From the NCBI GenBank assembly GCA_902796215.1, contig CADBNY010000057.1:1-9804 (forward strand): DNA of 9,804 nucleotides, written 5' to 3'. A model generated the notes under the pieces. That model did not search any database, had not been told where the DNA came from, and was given only the letters and a program-made list of their open reading frames with translations. The position numbers were made by a program, and so were the translations under genes. The DNA is from an uncultured Erysipelotrichaceae bacterium. GTDB lineage: Bacteria; Bacillota_I; Bacilli_A; RF39; UBA660. Of the stretch, positions 6,153 through 9,804 are shown in pieces. Numbering within the stretch: the stretch's first letter is position 1; each line of letters opens with the position of its first letter.

Positions 6153-8708
6153 ATGGGAAGACCTAAGAAAAATGAATTCAGTCAAAAAACTATTAACTTA
6201 ATAGAAAGAAGAGCTGGTTTTAAATGTTCTAACCCTAATTGTAATGCTCCAACTAGTGGTGCTTCTAAAATAAATGATGGTACTCAAAATGTTGGAGAAG
6301 CAGCGCATATTATATGTGCTGGTGATAAAGGGCCAAGAGCAGATTCTAGTTTTCCATCTGAAAATATAAGTAGTCCCGAAAATGGAATATGGTTGTGTCG
6401 TAATTGCCATAAAAAAATTGATACCATGAAAAATGTGGTTTTATATCCTCCTGAATTATTAAGAGAATGGAAAAGAAAAAGAGAGGAAGAAGCAGAAAAG
6501 TCAGTTGGAGTTCCAGAAAAAGCTTACAAAGATGTTATCTCTGAAATATCTAACGCGTTTCAAAATATTGGAGAAAACAACAACTCATTGATCAATAATG
6601 ATATTAATTATAAAAATATTAATTTTCCTAGTTTAGGTAATTATTTAGTCAACTATATAAATGATTACAAGCAACCTAAAGTAAAAAAACAAAATGATTT
6701 ATATATGGAAAAAGTACTAGATTGGTTTGTGGGCAACAGGGCATTTCCTAAGAATGAAATAAAAGAATTATATAAATCATTTGATAATTCTATCTTAAAA
6801 ATTGATAATGATATTCTATATACTAGAAGGGATGCTCTAATCAAATATTTCACAGGTGATCTTATAGGTGCTAAAAGCAATTATGATTCTAATTTAGATT
6901 TTGTTATTAATAATAAAAAAATATTTGAATGGTATAAAAACGATTATTTAATTGATGGGAGAAATTTAGCAGTATATGTTAATCCGATAAATAGGTATGG
7001 TGAGAACAATAAATATCAAAAAATAATGGATGATAAAGAAATATTCGTTACATATCCTAGTATTGACCGATTAGAAAAAACATTACTTAATAAGACTTTA
7101 GATAGTGCATTTACGATGAGATATAAAAGCAGAGGCATGCAAATATTTGGATTTGGGGCTGAACAAGTATTTATTAATATACAAAAAATAATATATATTT
7201 CTATAATATATGGATCTATAACACAATTGCTTGCAATTAGAAATGTTTTTGGGAGAATTTGCATTGAATATGCAAATACATTAGAATATGATAACTTATA
7301 TTTAAAATCATTAAAATTCTATGCTCTAAATGGAAATTATAAAGAATATAAGAACATTTCTAGTAATATGTCACAAAAAATAAATGATATTAATTCCAAG
7401 AAATTTATTAATGAAATATTAAATGCTAGAAAATCCATTATTCCATACATAATTGATCAATATGATATTTTTGTATTCAATCAATTAGGCAGATTACTAG
7501 ATGATAAGGCATTTATTAGATATCAAAATAGAGTATTTAAAATTTTGAAATCAAAGAGAAAAAATTTAATTATTGATGCAATTAAGTCTTTGTATTCAAA
7601 TGTTGAAAGAATTACCAATAAGTATGAGCTGTTCGAAATACTTTTAAAACTTGCTAAAAATGGTTATTCTAGAGATGTACAAAATGTATTGGCTTATGTT
7701 AATTATAAGAGTTTATCGTTGACAGACAAAGTAAAGATAAAAGAAATCATTTCAATTATTATTAGTAGTAAAGAATATTTATATATATCAGGTTTGTTAA
7801 TTGAAATAAAAAAAATAGAGAATACAAATGAATATGACGATATTTTGTTACAAGAGGGGTTTGTAGGAAATGAATTATATGAGATAGAAAAGAATAAAGA
7901 ACATTCAATAGATAATTTAGAAATGATAATTAAAAATTTAGAAAATAAATATAATGATATTTTTAAAACCGGTATTGTTTCTCATAATATAATAGATTAT
8001 GATTTTAGTTCTAAAGATTTTGATGTAAAAGATTCCAAAATTGATGAACTAATTATTGATAGAATTTTGCCTTTATCGCAAAATAGTCTTTCTCATAAAA
8101 GAATTGAATATAGAGAAAAAATAAAAATGCTTAAAATTTTATTATATATTCATTTTTACGATTCAAAGTATGATATCTTTATTAAAGATATTCTTTCAAA
8201 AATTCTTGTTTCATCTGATTCTGATTGGCCTATTGAGGAGTACAATGAAAAATATATTAATATATATACTAATGCTTTAAAATTTGTTCTTGATGAATTA
8301 AGCTTAAATGATTTATTAAAAAAATATATTTTAATAGGAGATGATGAATATTTTATTGAGGATATATCTTTTGTAATTAGTTATTTATCTTCCAAAATAA
8401 AAATTAAAGATGAATGTTCGTTTTTAGTGTCGATTTTAATTGAAAAATCTTTAACTTCTGATAAAAGTGAAAGTGTATGTAGTGCTGTTAAGTTATCAAA
8501 AGTTTTATATAATACAAAATATTTTAATAATATTTATAATAAGTTGATTACTGCTTCTCAAAATTGTAGCTTTGAGGTTGCCAGTGCATTTATAACATTA
8601 TTATTGAATTTAAATGACATTAAATTGCATCCTATAAAAGAAAATTTATTAAATAACTTAAATTTTAATATTAAGAGTATGACAAAAACCTATTTAGCAG
8701 ATTTGTAA
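6153..8708 (+). CDS. HNH endonuclease fused to a large unrecognised helical region
   Basis: 851 residues; the start at ATG 6153 is fixed by the promoter and SD. The N-terminal 100 residues form a zinc-supported HNH domain: C25/C30 and C82/C85 (LCRNCHKKID) as metal ligands, AH52I as the first catalytic His, N77 in the ENGIWLC stretch and H86. The SSFPSENISSPENGIWLC arrangement is that of HNH domains seen in defence and mobile-element proteins. A charged linker (about 105-125) follows. Residues about 150-851 are almost wholly alpha-helical, with repeated helix-turn-helix character like HEAT or TPR-type scaffolds; I see no P-loop, transmembrane segment or second nuclease motif. The region might be a sensor or oligomerisation scaffold controlling the nuclease, which is inference. 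It is a single-gene unit with its own promoter and terminator. Confidence 0.88.
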   Translation: MGRPKKNEFSQKTINLIERRAGFKCSNPNCNAPTSGASKINDGTQNVGEAAHIICAGDKGPRADSSFPSENISSPENGIWLCRNCHKKIDTMKNVVLYPPELLREWKRKREEEAEKSVGVPEKAYKDVISEISNAFQNIGENNNSLINNDINYKNINFPSLGNYLVNYINDYKQPKVKKQNDLYMEKVLDWFVGNRAFPKNEIKELYKSFDNSILKIDNDILYTRRDALIKYFTGDLIGAKSNYDSNLDFVINNKKIFEWYKNDYLIDGRNLAVYVNPINRYGENNKYQKIMDDKEIFVTYPSIDRLEKTLLNKTLDSAFTMRYKSRGMQIFGFGAEQVFINIQKIIYISIIYGSITQLLAIRNVFGRICIEYANTLEYDNLYLKSLKFYALNGNYKEYKNISSNMSQKINDINSKKFINEILNARKSIIPYIIDQYDIFVFNQLGRLLDDKAFIRYQNRVFKILKSKRKNLIIDAIKSLYSNVERITNKYELFEILLKLAKNGYSRDVQNVLAYVNYKSLSLTDKVKIKEIISIIISSKEYLYISGLLIEIKKIENTNEYDDILLQEGFVGNELYEIEKNKEHSIDNLEMIIKNLENKYNDIFKTGIVSHNIIDYDFSSKDFDVKDSKIDELIIDRILPLSQNSLSHKRIEYREKIKMLKILLYIHFYDSKYDIFIKDILSKILVSSDSDWPIEEYNEKYINIYTNALKFVLDELSLNDLLKKYILIGDDEYFIEDISFVISYLSSKIKIKDECSFLVSILIEKSLTSDKSESVCSAVKLSKVLYNTKYFNNIYNKLITASQNCSFEVASAFITLLLNLNDIKLHPIKENLLNNLNFNIKSMTKTYLADL

Positions 8709-8838
8709 GAAAATGAAAATTTGTAGAAAAGTGTCAATATATATTTAGAACTATTTAGATATATAGATAAAAGATTAAGAATAGATTGTTTGGAGAAAAT
8801 ATTATGGAAATGTGATGATGTTGATAATACTTCATTAT

Positions 8839-8860
8839 AAGAGTAGAAATACTCTTTTTT
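8839..8860 (+). terminator. Rho-independent terminator of the HNH gene
   Basis: The stem AAGAGTA (8839-8845) pairs with TACTCTT (8850-8856), capped by a GAAA tetraloop and followed by a T run to 8860. It starts about 130 nt after the stop; nothing else is visible in that stretch. Confidence 0.85.
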
Positions 8861-8863
8861 CTT

Positions 8864-8892
8864 TTGCTTATTTATTAAAAAACATATATACT
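8864..8892 (+). promoter_or_regulatory. Promoter of the GT51 membrane-protein gene
   Basis: TTGCTT (8864-8869), a 17-nt spacer and TATACT (8887-8892). The -10 box overlaps the left arm of the inverted repeat at 8888-8919. Confidence 0.55.
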
Positions 8893-8919
8893 AATAGCTT
8901 ATAGAAGGTGTATTAGTAT
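8888..8919 (+). repeat. Inverted repeat spanning -10 box, SD and start codon
   Basis: ATACTAATA (8888-8896) is the exact reverse complement of TATTAGTAT (8911-8919), 14 nt apart. The SD AAGGTG (8905-8910) lies in the loop and the right arm includes the first two bases of ATG 8918. It may be a repressor operator or an RNA hairpin masking the start codon. Confidence 0.6.
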
Positions 8920-9804
8920 GGAGATGGAGAATTTTTTTAATGATAATGTATATGTATTATTTGGAATACTACTTTATTATCTGTTTAATAATGAAAGACA
9001 TAAATTAGTTAATTCTAAAATAATTGTTATATATACTATAATTATAATATTTGGTTTATTTAAAATACTTAGTATACCTATAATGATAAGTATATTTTTA
9101 TTCTTATTCTTTTTTCAGTATGAAATATTAATAGATGATGATTATAAACATAAATTAATTACTAGTATATATAGTAAACTAATTGATTCTTTATATTTAC
9201 TTGTATTTAATTATTCTTTCTTATGTTTTATGTTATTAATTTATTTTATTAGTAAAATTGATATTAATATTTTTATTAGTTTATTTAATGAAAAAAATAG
9301 TTTTATTAATTTTATAAGTACATTATTATTTGAATATAATATTTTGGTATTTAATAGTGTTTCAGCTCTTGTTACATTTATATATATAATCTTATATATA
9401 AGTAAAAATGATGTAGAATTAAAATCTTTTGATGAGATAATGAATGGGCTAAATAATTATTCAAATTTTGGTAATTTTAAAATACTTGATTATAATAAAA
9501 GAGAAATACTTACATATATTGAAGATAGATCGTTCTTTTATAGAGAAAATAGTTATAATATGTTAAGTTTAAGATTTGCAAAGTATAAATTGAGACAATT
9601 AATTCAAAGATTAATTACTAAAAATAAAGATAGAAAAAATACTACAAATAATAATAAAAACATTAAATATTACATAGTAAAAATATATAAATATATATTA
9701 AGTTTATGGAGAGGCCATTCTACAATTGAGATGCAATTATTTAGATCTATCGCAATAAAAAATGGATATGAAAAAGTAATTCCAAGAAAATTTGCCGAAT
9801 TAAT
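8918..9804 (+). CDS. Multi-pass membrane protein with GT51 peptidoglycan transglycosylase domain (3' end outside window)
   Basis: Open from ATG 8918 (SD AAGGTG, 8905-8910) to the window end, 295 residues visible. About four to five hydrophobic segments lie in the first 165 residues (about 11-23, 34-52, 53-68, 90-113 and 138-165). Then come two GT51 motifs: IEDRSFF with catalytic-type E202, and RGHSTIEMQL (265-274), the counterpart of the GGSTITQQL motif of class A penicillin-binding proteins. IPRKFAEL follows, as in the family's RKxxE stretch. GT51 enzymes polymerise lipid II into glycan strands. Odd points: many membrane segments instead of one, a Lys/Asn-rich insertion (about 235-260) between the motifs, and Gly-His in place of Gly-Gly. 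Whether a transpeptidase domain follows cannot be seen. Confidence 0.75.
   Translation, partial: MEMENFFNDNVYVLFGILLYYLFNNERHKLVNSKIIVIYTIIIIFGLFKILSIPIMISIFLFLFFFQYEILIDDDYKHKLITSIYSKLIDSLYLLVFNYSFLCFMLLIYFISKIDINIFISLFNEKNSFINFISTLLFEYNILVFNSVSALVTFIYIILYISKNDVELKSFDEIMNGLNNYSNFGNFKILDYNKREILTYIEDRSFFYRENSYNMLSLRFAKYKLRQLIQRLITKNKDRKNTTNNNKNIKYYIVKIYKYILSLWRGHSTIEMQLFRSIAIKNGYEKVIPRKFAEL

Noticed and set aside
8918..9140. CdaA-like diadenylate cyclase membrane domain at the start of the last gene
   Set aside because: Only a vague resemblance of hydrophobic helices ending in FQYE; the downstream motifs are GT51, not DAC.

Overview
This is an AT-rich window, by eye about 25% G+C. It has short intergenic gaps, strong AGGTGA-type Shine-Dalgarno (SD) sites, TTGAnn/TATAAT promoters and TGA used as a stop (recombinase, retron effector). 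That fits a low-GC Gram-positive bacterium using the standard code, such as a Bacilli or Clostridia relative. I cannot name the species. All genes are on the + strand.

Layout: (1) 2-892 is the C-terminal half of a large serine recombinase, followed by a terminator. (2) 933-1338 has no gene. It holds a G+C-richer island (about 961-1060) of unknown origin, a second terminator, and the promoter region of the next gene. (3) 1339-2220 is a DUF1016/YhcG-type PD-(D/E)XK nuclease. (4) 2269-2745 is a small GNAT acetyltransferase. (5) 2880-5080 is a complete retron: promoter, non-coding RNA (msr-msd), an effector of the Ec86/RcaT type (nucleoside-deoxyribosyltransferase-like N-glycosidase plus winged helix), and a retron reverse transcriptase. 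(6) 5341-6032 is a two-transmembrane helical protein split by a -1 frameshift at an A7 run. (7) 6153-8708 is an HNH nuclease with an unrecognised helical C-terminal region of about 720 residues. (8) 8918 to the window end is a multi-pass membrane protein with a GT51 (peptidoglycan transglycosylase) domain, cut by the window.

A recombinase beside several nuclease, toxin and acetyltransferase genes, each with its own promoter or terminator, looks like a defence island on or beside an integrated mobile element. The retron is the best supported system. Its RNA has a 10-bp a1/a2 closing helix (2914-2923 with 3136-3145) whose last base abuts the SD of the effector gene, and the effector and reverse-transcriptase genes overlap by 8 nt. 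The expected mode, inferred from characterised relatives, is that RT and msDNA hold the N-glycosidase in check until a phage trigger releases it to deplete nucleotides or NAD. The HNH-helical protein and the frameshifted membrane protein are less explained and are candidates for undescribed defence genes.
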